Origin: G963422745 sp963422745
GTDB lineage: Bacteria; Actinomycetota; Acidimicrobiia; Acidimicrobiales; Aldehydirespiratoraceae
NCBI GenBank assembly: GCA_963422745.1
Contig: OY730477.1
Location: 2,542,001 to 2,606,000 of the forward strand
Direction: 5' to 3'
Length of the DNA stretch: 64,000 bases
Both the position numbers and the translations under genes were made by a program. Below are positions 1-9,779 of the stretch, in pieces; positions within the stretch are counted from its first letter, which is position 1; each line of letters starts with the position of its first letter. Under the pieces are notes generated by a model. The model had not been told where the DNA came from. It did not search any database and saw only the letters and a program-made list of their open reading frames with translations.

Positions 1-2
1 AG

Positions 3-398
3 AATAGTGCTGATGTCATTGAAAAACTCAAGGATCGTCTCAAATCGCTCGTACAAACTGACGATCTCAACGCTGCTTCCCTTCAATCATCACAAGCTGC
101 AGCGCAGACACTGCAGGAGTTGAGCGCGGAAATACGGGAGGCGACTGGCACCCTAGGGGATTCTCTGAGCACAGCAGATGCCGCGCTCACTACTGTCACA
201 GAGTATCTGTCTTCGGTTGACCTCAATCGGATAGAACGTCAATTGGACGAGTTGATCGAAGCCCAGAAAGAGTCTACAGACAGATCCGTAGCGAGGATGA
301 ACGAGATACAGGAGACACTCTCGCGTCGGTTGTGGACGACCACGATCGCTGCCGTTGTCATCATCGCACTGGTAATCGTCGTACTCGGCATCTTTTGA
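3..398 (+). CDS. C-terminal part of a coiled-coil, tail-anchored membrane protein (5' end outside window)
   Basis: The reading frame is open from the first bases of the window to the TGA at 396-398, so the start lies upstream. The visible 131 residues are rich in Leu, Ala, Glu and Gln with heptad-like spacing, which suggests a coiled coil. They end in one strongly hydrophobic segment of about 20 residues (rich in Ile, Val, Ala) directly before the stop, preceded by an Arg-Arg pair, so the protein is probably anchored by its C-terminus with the coiled coil on one side of the membrane. No catalytic motif is visible. An internal TTG at 120 is a possible start but nothing favours it. Function not recognised. 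Confidence 0.6.
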   Translation, partial: NSADVIEKLKDRLKSLVQTDDLNAASLQSSQAAAQTLQELSAEIREATGTLGDSLSTADAALTTVTEYLSSVDLNRIERQLDELIEAQKESTDRSVARMNEIQETLSRRLWTTTIAAVVIIALVIVVLGIF

Positions 399-543
399 TA
401 TCACCTCAATCTAGCCTTGCCCGTAACTTGAGCTATCTGATCGGGGTCGCTGCCAACGCGGCCCTGTACGTGTCAGACTGCTGCGGTGTTCACGCCCCTG
501 CCATTACTCGCCCATTTGGCATACCCGGGCTAGAATTCAGCTC

Positions 544-772
544 ATGAGCACCACGACGGTCCGACTCGACGACAAAGACGAAGCCCTCCTCGACATGCTC
601 GCACCGAAGTACGGAGGGCCGCTCCAGCGCGATCCGCCAAGCCCTCCGCACTCTCGCAACCGACCATAAACGCCGGAACGCCCTCAGCGCGTTCCTCGCC
701 GAATGGGACACCGAAGAAGGCCCGATCGATGAGGAAGAAATCGCTGCGATGGCCGAACGATACGGCCTTTGA
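544..772 (+). pseudogene. VapB-like ribbon-helix-helix antitoxin, frameshifted
   Basis: An ATG at 544 opens a short protein beginning MSTTTVRLDDKDEALLDML, a typical ribbon-helix-helix antitoxin N-terminus. After the residues KYGG the frame breaks. Removing one C at 619-620 restores RSSAIRQALRTLA and an acidic tail that ends at TGA 770-772, exactly overlapping the start of the toxin-like frame. As written, the first frame stops after about 40 residues. In intact modules this antitoxin would bind and neutralise the PIN toxin and repress the operon. The extra C could be real decay or a sequencing error. Confidence 0.6.
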
Positions 773-1136
773 TACTCGACGCCGGGTTCCTTATCTCTAT
801 CGATCGAAGCGAGCGCGCCGCCCAGGCGTTCCTGACTGCTGCCAGCAGATCCGAACGGCGCTCCACATCACCAACCCCGTTGTGGCCCAGACGTGTTGGA
901 ACAGCTCCCGACACGCCCGGCTGGCGGCCCTCCTCCAGACCATCACGATCCACCCACTCAACGACGGCCGCCCAGTCGGACAGCTCCTCGCCCAGACCAG
1001 AACATCAGACGTCATCGACGCCCACCTGGTGATCACCGCCGTTCGTCTCGGCGACGACATCCTCACCGGCGACCCAGACGACCTCACGACGCTCAGCGCC
1101 GTGCTGGGCCCCGCATCCCCCACCATCCACCCTTGA
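769..1136 (+). pseudogene. VapC-like PIN-domain toxin, frameshifted
   Basis: A TTG at 769 overlaps the antitoxin stop and starts MILDAGFLISIDRSE, the typical PIN N-terminus carrying the first catalytic Asp. Near 858-862 the frame shifts. The neighbouring frame continues with ALHITNPVVAQ and then TSDVIDAHLVITAVRLG and ILTGDPDDL, the later acidic residues of a PIN RNase, to the TGA at 1134-1136. VapC toxins cleave tRNA or rRNA; as written this one would not be made. It is paired with the frameshifted antitoxin immediately upstream, and both members carry a break. The 262 bases between this gene and the next (1137-1398) show nothing I can support. Confidence 0.6.
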
Positions 1137-1398
1137 ACATGAAACCACATTCGCCGTGCACTGACGAGTGTGTCCGAAGGGCGACTTCGACCCTGAGTAC
1201 ACGCACACCCCTGGACCATCAAACTCGCCGCAGCGTAGGCGTCTCGCATGGTATGGCCCTACCGGCCCATCATTCCGATAAAGTGACCTTGGTCTTTGAT
1301 ATGGCGGCACGCGGAATTGAGTTCGGTTCGGGTTGGGCCGCTATCTGCCGGGTTGAGGCCAGCGGGATGAACCGACCAACCTGCACATCGCTGGCGCG

Positions 1399-4122
1399 TT
1401 ATACGGTTACTTGCGCATAGTTGGGTCCGGGCCCCCAGCCCCCAATCACACTGCTGCTACCGATGGCCCTTACCCGGTATAGGTAACTGGTCCATGGGGT
1501 CAAATCACTGAGTGGATCTGTATAGCTGGTCTCAACGGTTGTTGTGACTCTGCTGTAGCTTTGGCCCGGACCGGCGACCCGTCGGTATACCTCATATCCC
1601 GTGACATCCCCGGGAGGTGCCGTCCAAGTGACCGTTACGCCATCGACGTCAACTACCGCTTCGATTCCGCTCGGGGCCAGCGTCACAATCGGCGCATAGT
1701 CAGACCCTGCACCCCAGCCTCCTACTACATTACTGCTGCTGACCGGCTTTACTCGATAATAATATTCAACACCGGGAGTTAGACCGGACAGAGGATCTGT
1801 GTAGTTTGCGGTGCGGGTTGTGCCAATCGGGCTGTAGGCATGTCCGCTGATCGCTACCCGCCGGTACACCTGAAAATGGTCCACGTCTCCGGTTGGAAAG
1901 GTCCAAGTTAACGACACGTCACTAGCAGTCAAGGTTGCGTTGAGCCCGTAAGCAGCCAGCCAGTGTGCATTCGCGTAGTTGGCACCTGACCCCCAACCAC
2001 CCAGCTCACCGTCGCTGCCCACGGCACGCACTCGATAATAGTATTCGACTCCCGGAATCAAGCCAGAACCTGAATCTGAGTAGCTCGCCGTTGTGGTTCT
2101 TGCGACCTCGCTATAGGTCTGACCATTCACCGCTCTCCGCCGGTAGATCCGATAACCAGCAATGTCTCCGCGGGGCGCAGTCCAAGACAAAGAGATGCCA
2201 CTTGCCGTCGTTTTAGCCTGTAGTCCTGCAGCAGCTGGAACGCGAGTCGCGGCATAGTTCGCTTGGCCGCCCCACACGCCAGTCATACCGTCACCAACTG
2301 CCTTGATTCTGTAGTAGTACTCAACTCCTGGCACGAGCCCACTCATCGGATCGTTGAAAACATTCGTCTTAGACGTACCTATCTTGGTGTAGTTGAATCC
2401 GGCTAAAGCCGGTCGACGATGGATTTCATAGTGGGTTACTTTCCCTTCCTTGTTCCATGACACTTGCACGTTGTGGCCTACGGGTTCCGCCTTAAGGTCC
2501 CAGACGGGATATGCGGTTATCACAATGGTGTCGCTGAATTCGCTCTTCAAAGCAAGATTATCGCTTGAGTACATTCGATATTCGTATGGCACTCCGGGCG
2601 TCAGCAATGCGGCTCGATCCAGGCCCGAAGTAACGTATCTGATACCGGCGAGGACGTATTCGCTACCTGGTTTGGCCACGCGCCGATGCACATAATATTT
2701 GAACGCTCCACCCGATGGTAATGTCCATGACAAGACGGTCCCGCTCTTAGAGGCCGATCCGGATAAAACGGACTTGCCAGGCCCAGTAGGATTCTCGGTT
2801 AATACTTTTACCTCTAGAAACTCTTCAACCTCTTTGATTGCCGAAAACACGGCATGGCCGCCTACATGAGAACAGTTGTTAAGGCTGCCCGCCGTAGATT
2901 TGCCGCCCTTGTGTATGCCATAAGCTACACCATGATGGTCATACCACGGGCCGCCATGGTCAAGATGGCAAGTTTTGAGGGACTTACCTTCAACCTTGAC
3001 AAAGACCGGATCGCAAGGAATCGTAACTCCCTTGATACTTATACAGGCAGATTGGCTAGCCCATGGCTCGGTATTGAGCGCGTATTGGGTGTCGACAACT
3101 ACTCCGCACGATACACCGCTGCCAGCTCCAGTATGGCAAATATAATCACCCATCATGTCACTTCTGTCTGCTACACCAGTTACATCACATATACCTCTAT
3201 CAGTGGGCCCACATATGTATTTGTCGCTTAGGACGAAATTGGCATATAGCGGTATTGTATTGAACTGTGCATCAGCCGTCTTGCTCTTCCAACCATTCTT
3301 ACGGCTAAGATCCATACCCTGGACTTCGAGCTTGTCCGCGCAATGACCAGCTGTGATCAATCCGTAAAGGCCACCGACGTGTTTAGCCGGGAATCCTGTT
3401 GTGCAAGAACCAGCGTATTCTCCACCCATATAATAGTATAATCGCCCTGAATATCTAAACGGCCCGACCTCCTGAGCTTCGTCAATCAGATCGCTCGTAG
3501 CCGTATCTTCTGACCCGGCCGGAGCACCTATCCCCTCAACCGGCTGGGCCGCCTGGACTTCAAAATCCTCATTATTCCCTTCGGACACGACAACAGGCTC
3601 AGAATCGCCGTCGCTGTGCTGCCGCGGCACATCACCCGGCTCCTCATCGGACATCGGTGCAGGATCAGAGTCACCACTGCTTCTTGGGCGTCTAGGCCCT
3701 CTTTCTGCATGTTCAGACGCAGAATCGGACCAGTTCCCGGTGCGGATCTCTACATCATCATGACCGCTCGCGATGCGCGCCGCGGCCGGATCAGGATCAT
3801 CACTTCCTTGCAACCACACCCAAGCACCGAAGTCGCCGTCATGATCAATGCCCCAGCCAGCCACCCTGTCGATCTCCAGATCCCGGATCGAAGCCACAAT
3901 GTCCTTTAGCTCACCAACGCGGTCCAAACGACGCAAAGCCTCCCCGAAAGAGACCCCGTAATCTCGCGCATAGGACTCCACTACCGGGTTGGGCTCAACC
4001 GCACTGGCCTGGTCGCCTTCTGCATCCGTAGCCGATGGCACCCCCAGAAGAAACCAGAACATGACGAAGGGAACTAGAGACAGCATAGTAAGAGTATACT
4101 TGCTGATGTGTTCCGGGTCCAT
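1399..4122 (-). CDS. Secreted trypsin-like protein with FN3 repeats, catalytic Ser replaced (pseudoprotease?)
   Basis: 907 residues. The N-terminus holds one hydrophobic segment (about residues 12-31), so the protein is exported or anchored. Next comes a segment with a SYARDYGVSFGEALRRLDRV motif, shared with two paralogues in this window and reminiscent of pro-regions of secreted serine proteases. An acidic Ser/Asp/Pro linker leads to an S1-type domain with the His box LITAGHC (His260) and a likely Asp (TADAQF, Asp284). The serine box reads LDHGGP: position 389, Ser in the paralogues (GDSGGP), is His here (codon 2956-2958). Five FN3 repeats of about 90 residues with a conserved GVEYYYR motif follow. 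Probably a binding or structural protein rather than an active protease, although the fold looks preserved. ATG 4122 is used; ATG 4086 is an alternative. Confidence 0.75.
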   Translation of the reverse strand: MDPEHISKYTLTMLSLVPFVMFWFLLGVPSATDAEGDQASAVEPNPVVESYARDYGVSFGEALRRLDRVGELKDIVASIRDLEIDRVAGWGIDHDGDFGAWVWLQGSDDPDPAAARIASGHDDVEIRTGNWSDSASEHAERGPRRPRSSGDSDPAPMSDEEPGDVPRQHSDGDSEPVVVSEGNNEDFEVQAAQPVEGIGAPAGSEDTATSDLIDEAQEVGPFRYSGRLYYYMGGEYAGSCTTGFPAKHVGGLYGLITAGHCADKLEVQGMDLSRKNGWKSKTADAQFNTIPLYANFVLSDKYICGPTDRGICDVTGVADRSDMMGDYICHTGAGSGVSCGVVVDTQYALNTEPWASQSACISIKGVTIPCDPVFVKVEGKSLKTCHLDHGGPWYDHHGVAYGIHKGGKSTAGSLNNCSHVGGHAVFSAIKEVEEFLEVKVLTENPTGPGKSVLSGSASKSGTVLSWTLPSGGAFKYYVHRRVAKPGSEYVLAGIRYVTSGLDRAALLTPGVPYEYRMYSSDNLALKSEFSDTIVITAYPVWDLKAEPVGHNVQVSWNKEGKVTHYEIHRRPALAGFNYTKIGTSKTNVFNDPMSGLVPGVEYYYRIKAVGDGMTGVWGGQANYAATRVPAAAGLQAKTTASGISLSWTAPRGDIAGYRIYRRRAVNGQTYSEVARTTTASYSDSGSGLIPGVEYYYRVRAVGSDGELGGWGSGANYANAHWLAAYGLNATLTASDVSLTWTFPTGDVDHFQVYRRVAISGHAYSPIGTTRTANYTDPLSGLTPGVEYYYRVKPVSSSNVVGGWGAGSDYAPIVTLAPSGIEAVVDVDGVTVTWTAPPGDVTGYEVYRRVAGPGQSYSRVTTTVETSYTDPLSDLTPWTSYLYRVRAIGSSSVIGGWGPGPNYAQVTV

Positions 4123-4143
4123 TCGCGGTGACTAATCTAAGAG

Positions 4144-4161
4144 AGATTGGCCTACCAATCT
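4144..4161. promoter_or_regulatory. Perfect inverted repeat upstream of the 907-residue protease-like gene
   Basis: AGATTGG-CCTA-CCAATCT forms a perfect 7-bp inverted repeat with a 4-base loop, 22 bases before the ATG at 4122. It could be an operator or a 5' leader hairpin; nothing else identifies it. The rest of the 360-base gap (4123-4482) shows no gene. Confidence 0.4.
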
Positions 4162-4482
4162 GAAATCAAGAAACTGGCCCGCAATCCTTAAGCTCGAATC
4201 AGTTAATTATCGCCAGTTCAGAAGAGACAAGGTCTCAAGTTTGCCACCTGTGTAACTAAAGGATGCCGAGAAATCGTCGTAGTGGACACCCGAATTCAAA
4301 CGTGAGCGCTAACCAAGAAAGACACCGACTCATGTATTGATTCCTCAAGCTCAATGTAATACGGCCCCGTGACTGGCTGAGAAATGGCCACGATCAGCAA
4401 GCATCCGACAGGTTTCACCCGATTATGTCGATCCTGGTGACAACGGCAACATTGACGCTCGATTAAGCCAATCACGCAGCCA

Positions 4483-7400
4483 TCATGTGCCGTCTCGGTA
4501 GAGCTTCACGTCGTACTGGTCGTCCATACGGAACACGAACGGGTCCACCCCGAGGTTCCTCCAGACGTAATCCACTTGCAGAGGGGCCTGTATGGCGTTG
4601 CCTATCCGGCTCTTGAATATTGCCCTTGCGACTGACCGCGATCGGATCTCCAAGACCACGTCATCGGGTAGAGGCCCGGCGTGGCCTTTCGGTGATATGT
4701 CCAGCCGTACCGACGCGTTCCAGGTGAACAGGCGATCCACTGTGTATTGCACACCTTCGTAGATGAACGCCGCGCTCTCGAGCGATCCTCCGTTCGAGCG
4801 CCCATTGGGCGGGTCATAGCCCACGCTGGCACCTTGCGGCGACCCTCGGTTCCATTTCCCTGCGGTCAGTCTCCCGCTCCACTCGAAACGGGCGACCTCC
4901 GGCTCGAAACGGGCGACCTCCGGCTCAGGGTCAGCGGGCGTATCCGAGGATTCCTCCTCCGACTCCGAACTCTCGGAATCGACCTTCGACGGAGCCGACT
5001 CCTCCGACGGTTCGGATACATCGGCGACCACGATTCTGAACGTTTTGGTGACAGAAGCGTCACGGGCATCTGTGACGGTCACGCCGACTTTGTAGATGTT
5101 GTCGCTGCGCCGGTCGGCAGGGTTCTCGAAGTCGGGGGCCGAAACGAAACTCAACCGGGCCTTAGCCGAGTTGCTCTTATCGGCGGTGAGGGTGAACAGA
5201 CTCCGGTCGACTCCCCCGGTGATACTCCAGGTCAGCTCATCGCCATCGGCATCGGTGGCAACCAGATCGATCCCGGCGGTGTTCTCCATAACCCGAATAC
5301 CCGTGCCGGTGGTGATCACCGGCACCGAGTTCGCGGTGTCGGTAACAGCAGTAACAGGCTCGGACCAGTCACCGACGCCTTCATCGTTGACAGCCCGCAC
5401 TCTCACGAAATAAGACGTCGAGGGTTCCAAACCGACAATTGCCACACTGTCGTTCGATCCAGGCCCCGGATCCAGCCGGACCCAATCGGACGAACCGGTT
5501 CGGTATTCCACATCGAAACTTGTGACCACCGGACGATCGGCTCCCGCAGGCGTCATCCAGGACACCCGCAGGGAATCCGTACCCGTGGAGGCAACCGTTG
5601 TCCGAATCGGCAATCCGGGTGGTTCGGAGGTATCGACGACGCTGAGCTCGAACGACTCGGCAACGGAAGCGCCGCGGGCATCTGTGACGGTCACCCCTAC
5701 CTCGTAAAGGTTGTCGCCGTCTCGGTCGGCAGGGTTCTCGAAGTCGGGGGCCGAAACGAAACTCAACCGGGCTTTGGCCGAGTTGCTCTTATCGGCGGTG
5801 AGGGTGAACAGACTCCGGTCGACTCCCCCGGTGATACTCCAGGTCAGCTCATCGCCATCGGCATCGGTGGCAACCAGATCAATCCCGGCAGCATTCTCCA
5901 TAACCCGAATACCCTTGCGAGTGGTGATCACCGGCACCGAGTTCGCGGTGTCGGTGACCGCAGTAACAGGCTCGGACCAGTCACTGGCACCTCCGTCGTT
6001 GACAGCGCGAACCCTCACGTCATAAGACGTGGCTGGCTCCAATCCAGAAATCTCAACACCGCTGACTGCTGCACCCGCTGCGCTTGGACCATCAACACTC
6101 TTGGGTTTGCGATCAGTCGGAGACTTCTGATCCGGAAGCATCAGAATCCAGTCATTGGCGCCGGTCTTATACTGCAGTTCAAACCAGTCGATATCTGGGT
6201 TCCCAGAATTGTCGGGGTCGTCAGAATTGTCGGGACTCGTCCAAGTCACAATCAACGATACTGGACCCCCAGCTACGACAGTCGGCGGATTCGGCGCCGC
6301 CGGTGCTACTGGTACAGATTCAGGAACATCAGAAACCTTGACCTTGAATGTCTTTGTGGCGGTATTACCGGCATCATCGGTAACGGTAACCTTCACCTTG
6401 TAGACATTGTCACGTTGCCTATCCTCAGGCTTTTCGTAGTCCACTGCAATCTGCAATGTCGCCTTGGTCGAGTTGTTCTCGTCAACGATCAGATCGAACA
6501 GCGCTCCATCGGCACCGCCGGTGATTTCCCAGATCAGCTCGCCTTCCTCTGGATCGCTGGCCTGAAGTTGCACCTCGGCGAAGTTCTCCAACACGCGGAT
6601 GACGACAACACGGACTGCCCCAACACGGACATCCCCGGCCGCGGTTATCGCCGGGGACGAGTTGGCTGCACCGATTACAACAGCGCTTCCGTTGGACCAA
6701 GCGCCAGGACCTACACCATTGACAGCCCGAACCCTCACCTGATACTCCGTCAACGGGACCAAGTCGGTGACGATGACACGGCTACTGGAGCTCGGAACGG
6801 GTTCCATCGTAACCCAATCACCGACCCACAAATAGGCACCTGAAACAAGAATACGCTCTAGATTCGCGGCACGATCACGTACATTGTCGTATTCCTGCCT
6901 GACGATTCTGTACTGTACCTGGAAATGGGTAACCACCGAGCTGTTGTCGGCGAGTGGTTCCCAAGATACTGACAACGAACCCGTACCCTTGGATTCGACA
7001 TTGAGCAGGTTTGGAGCCGCGGGCGGTTCAAGCACATCGGTCACCAGAACTTCAAATAGCCTAGTGGTAGATACACCCCAGTCGTGAACCGTTATCTCAA
7101 CTTCATAGATGTTATCATTTCCTTGATCACGTGGGTGGTCCAGTTCCGGTGGAATCTTGAAATCCAGCACTGCTTTCACATCAGACGAATCAGACGAATA
7201 AATTTGATCTTGATCCACGGATAGCACGAACAGATCCTGGTCGGCCCCACCGGTGACCTTCCATGTCAACCTGTCATAGTCGGCATCGTCAGCAATCAAT
7301 TCAACCGACTTGGTACTATCAGCAACCCTTATCGTCGGCTCGGTGACGAACACCGGCGGGCTCCCCAAGGAATCAGGTAACCGCAGACCGGGATTGTCGA

Positions 7401-8622
7401 AGGTGTGCAACCTGCGCATGCTTGCCAAGTACTTGAAGTTTCCCGGAATGTCTCCGCTGAGTTTGTTGTCGCTCAGGTTAAGGGAGCCTATGTTACGTAG
7501 TTGGGTTAGCTCCAGCGGAATCGCACCCGATATGGCGTTATGGTTGAGCTTCAGGACTGCTAGATTAGTCAGCCTCCCTAACTCTGCCGGTATTGGCCCC
7601 GACAATTCGTTATTGTTGAGATAGAAATATCTTAATCTGGTCAGATTATCCAAACCCCTGGGAATCTCTCCCGACAACCTGTTGGCTGACAAGTCCAGGT
7701 GCTCCAGGTACGTCAGCCTGTTCAAACTATTCGGTATCGCCCCCGACAATCCGCTACGGCTTAAGTTCAGAACCCTCAAATTTGTTAGACCAAATAGTTC
7801 CTTCGGTATCTCACCATCCAGATTGTTGTGGGCTATATCCAGATGCCGCAAGTTGCTGAGGTCAGCCAGTTCTTTCGGTATCTCTCCTGATAACCTATTA
7901 CCACTAAGCGACAGGGTACGCAAACTTGTCAGCTCCAGTAATTCTTTCGGTATCGCTCCAGATAACTGATTCTTGTGGAGGGACAGAGTGTCCAGGCTTG
8001 CCAGCTCGGCTAGTTCTTTCGGGATCTTCCCCAACAATTGATTGTCATAGAGGTATAGAGATTTCAGTTGGGTCAAGTTGCTCAGCTCTTCAGGTATTTC
8101 CCCTGACAATTGATTCCCGCCAAGCCAGAGAGCTTCCAGTTGTGTCAAGTTCCCGAGTTCTTTCGGGATCTCTCCGGACAACTCATTGCGAATAAGGCTC
8201 AGACGTCTTAGCTCAGTGAGAGAACCCAATTCTTTGGGTATTGAACCCGACCATTCTCTTTCGTACAGATTCAACTCGCGAACCCGGTTATTTTCGACAG
8301 TTACGCCTGTCCAATCGCGAAGTAGTACATCCTCGGCCCAGTTCAAAAACGAGGAACCACCTGCGCTTGCGACCAAGTGACTCTTGACAGCCCATAGGAT
8401 CCTGCAATCAGCCACCAAATCGGCCTTGGCGCTGTGATTCAAGATGACAGCGCCGTTTTCGCAAACTGAACCGTCAGCGGTGAGTCGGGCGGCGGGAGCC
8501 GACCTGTCGCGTGGCCCGTCCTGAGCCAGAGCATCCACGGAGAACAGCGTGACAATTCCAAACGCAGCGACTGCCGCAACAACCGGTGAAAACCAACGCA
8601 AATATCGAGACACAATTTTCAT
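4483..8622 (-). CDS. Large exported leucine-rich-repeat, cadherin-like and FN3 mosaic protein
   Basis: About 1379 residues. A signal peptide (positively charged MKIVSRYLRW, then a hydrophobic core ending in ALA) is followed by roughly a dozen plant-type leucine-rich repeats with the consensus LSGEIPKEL. Next come alternating cadherin-like modules (motif ITGGxDxxLF) and FN3 modules (motif VRVRAVN). An acidic Ser/Glu/Pro linker leads to a C-terminal domain of about 130 residues that I do not recognise. The start at 8622 is chosen because a GGGGGAAG Shine-Dalgarno-like sequence lies just upstream and the signal peptide begins there; an ATG at 8652 is less likely. The design suggests an extracellular adhesion or ligand-binding protein. 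No anchor is visible. The last two cadherin-like modules are nearly identical copies. Confidence 0.8.
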   Translation of the reverse strand: MKIVSRYLRWFSPVVAAVAAFGIVTLFSVDALAQDGPRDRSAPAARLTADGSVCENGAVILNHSAKADLVADCRILWAVKSHLVASAGGSSFLNWAEDVLLRDWTGVTVENNRVRELNLYEREWSGSIPKELGSLTELRRLSLIRNELSGEIPKELGNLTQLEALWLGGNQLSGEIPEELSNLTQLKSLYLYDNQLLGKIPKELAELASLDTLSLHKNQLSGAIPKELLELTSLRTLSLSGNRLSGEIPKELADLSNLRHLDIAHNNLDGEIPKELFGLTNLRVLNLSRSGLSGAIPNSLNRLTYLEHLDLSANRLSGEIPRGLDNLTRLRYFYLNNNELSGPIPAELGRLTNLAVLKLNHNAISGAIPLELTQLRNIGSLNLSDNKLSGDIPGNFKYLASMRRLHTFDNPGLRLPDSLGSPPVFVTEPTIRVADSTKSVELIADDADYDRLTWKVTGGADQDLFVLSVDQDQIYSSDSSDVKAVLDFKIPPELDHPRDQGNDNIYEVEITVHDWGVSTTRLFEVLVTDVLEPPAAPNLLNVESKGTGSLSVSWEPLADNSSVVTHFQVQYRIVRQEYDNVRDRAANLERILVSGAYLWVGDWVTMEPVPSSSSRVIVTDLVPLTEYQVRVRAVNGVGPGAWSNGSAVVIGAANSSPAITAAGDVRVGAVRVVVIRVLENFAEVQLQASDPEEGELIWEITGGADGALFDLIVDENNSTKATLQIAVDYEKPEDRQRDNVYKVKVTVTDDAGNTATKTFKVKVSDVPESVPVAPAAPNPPTVVAGGPVSLIVTWTSPDNSDDPDNSGNPDIDWFELQYKTGANDWILMLPDQKSPTDRKPKSVDGPSAAGAAVSGVEISGLEPATSYDVRVRAVNDGGASDWSEPVTAVTDTANSVPVITTRKGIRVMENAAGIDLVATDADGDELTWSITGGVDRSLFTLTADKSNSAKARLSFVSAPDFENPADRDGDNLYEVGVTVTDARGASVAESFELSVVDTSEPPGLPIRTTVASTGTDSLRVSWMTPAGADRPVVTSFDVEYRTGSSDWVRLDPGPGSNDSVAIVGLEPSTSYFVRVRAVNDEGVGDWSEPVTAVTDTANSVPVITTGTGIRVMENTAGIDLVATDADGDELTWSITGGVDRSLFTLTADKSNSAKARLSFVSAPDFENPADRRSDNIYKVGVTVTDARDASVTKTFRIVVADVSEPSEESAPSKVDSESSESEEESSDTPADPEPEVARFEPEVARFEWSGRLTAGKWNRGSPQGASVGYDPPNGRSNGGSLESAAFIYEGVQYTVDRLFTWNASVRLDISPKGHAGPLPDDVVLEIRSRSVARAIFKSRIGNAIQAPLQVDYVWRNLGVDPFVFRMDDQYDVKLYRDGT

Positions 8623-8735
8623 CAGACACTTCCCCCTGATTGTCAGGATCATACCACTCCTGTATCCGAAATGTCATCTCGGGATCAAGTGTTAGAGGAT
8701 CCCGCTCATGACTCGGATTCGAATCGGGTTCACGG

Positions 8736-9779
8736 TCATGATATGACGCGTAGCCGTCTCGAAGGCTTGAAGAACGGGTTGTCGGACGAGGGCCCAGTAA
8801 AGCCAGCGATCGCCGCGACTTCATCGGGGCTTAGACCCCGATCGGCGAGAGCTTGGCCGATCTCGGTGACAAGCCGAGGCCGTTCAGGCATCAGCTCATC
8901 GCTCACCGGTTCCCGGGTCCGCCAGCCCAGTTTGCTGAATTGTTTGTACAAGCCGGTTCTGCGGCTGGCATCGATGATCTCGAGTCGGCAGGCCCTCTCA
9001 ACGAGCGCTTGCATCGAGACACCCCAATGGCGTTTCAGGTCACACAGCTTGCCGGTGCTGAGGTTGCGGAGCTGGGGACGGATCACGACTTCAGGCATGA
9101 GGAACTCAGCCGCGAAGTCGTTCGCTTCCTGTTCCATGTTGAGCGTCGGTTCGAGGTTGTGGAGGCACAAATGACCGAGCTCATGCGCGAGTGTCATACG
9201 CCGCCGGTCCGTGGGCATCGCCTCGTTCAACAAGACCAACGGATGGTCACTGCTCCACTGCGAGAGGCCGTCAACCCGAGTGGTGCCGAAGTCACGGTCG
9301 ATGATCATGCATCCAGCCGATTCGAGCCAACCAGCAAGGTCTCGCACCGGCCCGGACGGTGTCCGCCATTGGGCCCGAACCATTCGGGCCGCATCAGCAG
9401 GCGCCACCTCGACCGGGTCGAACTGCGGGACAGCGTAGGGCGCCCTGATAGATACCTCCTCGGCGAGAAACTCGGCGTGCAGGTCATACAAGTTGAGCTG
9501 AGCCTCAAGCTGGCGCCAAACCGTCGCTTTGGCCGTAGCCCTCCGGCGCATGTGAACATCAACCGCAACACCACCTCGCAGACGGCTCACGCTTTGCAAC
9601 AACCGAACAGTCACACCCAGACAAGCAGCTATATCACCAAGAACATCCTCCGACGGTTCGCGTAAATCGTTCTCGTATCTCGACAGCGCCGCCTGAGTGA
9701 TACCGGCCTGGTCCGCTAACTGTTCCTGGGTGATCCCTCGGGCCCGACGAGCAGTCGCGACAGCGTCACCGATACCCAC
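8736..9779 (-). CDS. XRE-family HTH protein with ImmA/IrrE metallopeptidase domain
   Basis: 347 residues. The N-terminal helix-turn-helix (TQEQLADQAGITQAALSRYE, about residues 17-36) is typical of XRE regulators. A zinc-peptidase domain follows with HELGH at 199-203 and a downstream conserved Glu in EQEANDFAAEFLMP. Proteins of this architecture often act as regulators that cleave a partner repressor, or as antitoxin-like components. It starts with GTG at 9779, behind a GAGGAG ribosome-binding site, and overlaps the end of the upstream 206-residue gene by 14 bases, so the two are probably co-translated. The partner may be the toxin or the regulated target. It lies at the 3' side of the phosphorothioation cluster and could be independent of it. 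Confidence 0.85.
   Translation of the reverse strand: MGIGDAVATARRARGITQEQLADQAGITQAALSRYENDLREPSEDVLGDIAACLGVTVRLLQSVSRLRGGVAVDVHMRRRATAKATVWRQLEAQLNLYDLHAEFLAEEVSIRAPYAVPQFDPVEVAPADAARMVRAQWRTPSGPVRDLAGWLESAGCMIIDRDFGTTRVDGLSQWSSDHPLVLLNEAMPTDRRRMTLAHELGHLCLHNLEPTLNMEQEANDFAAEFLMPEVVIRPQLRNLSTGKLCDLKRHWGVSMQALVERACRLEIIDASRRTGLYKQFSKLGWRTREPVSDELMPERPRLVTEIGQALADRGLSPDEVAAIAGFTGPSSDNPFFKPSRRLRVIS

Noticed and set aside
4747..6843. Long plus-strand reading frame of almost 700 codons
   Set aside because: It lies entirely antisense to the LRR/cadherin/FN3 gene, has repetitive low-complexity content mirroring that gene, and shows no domain.
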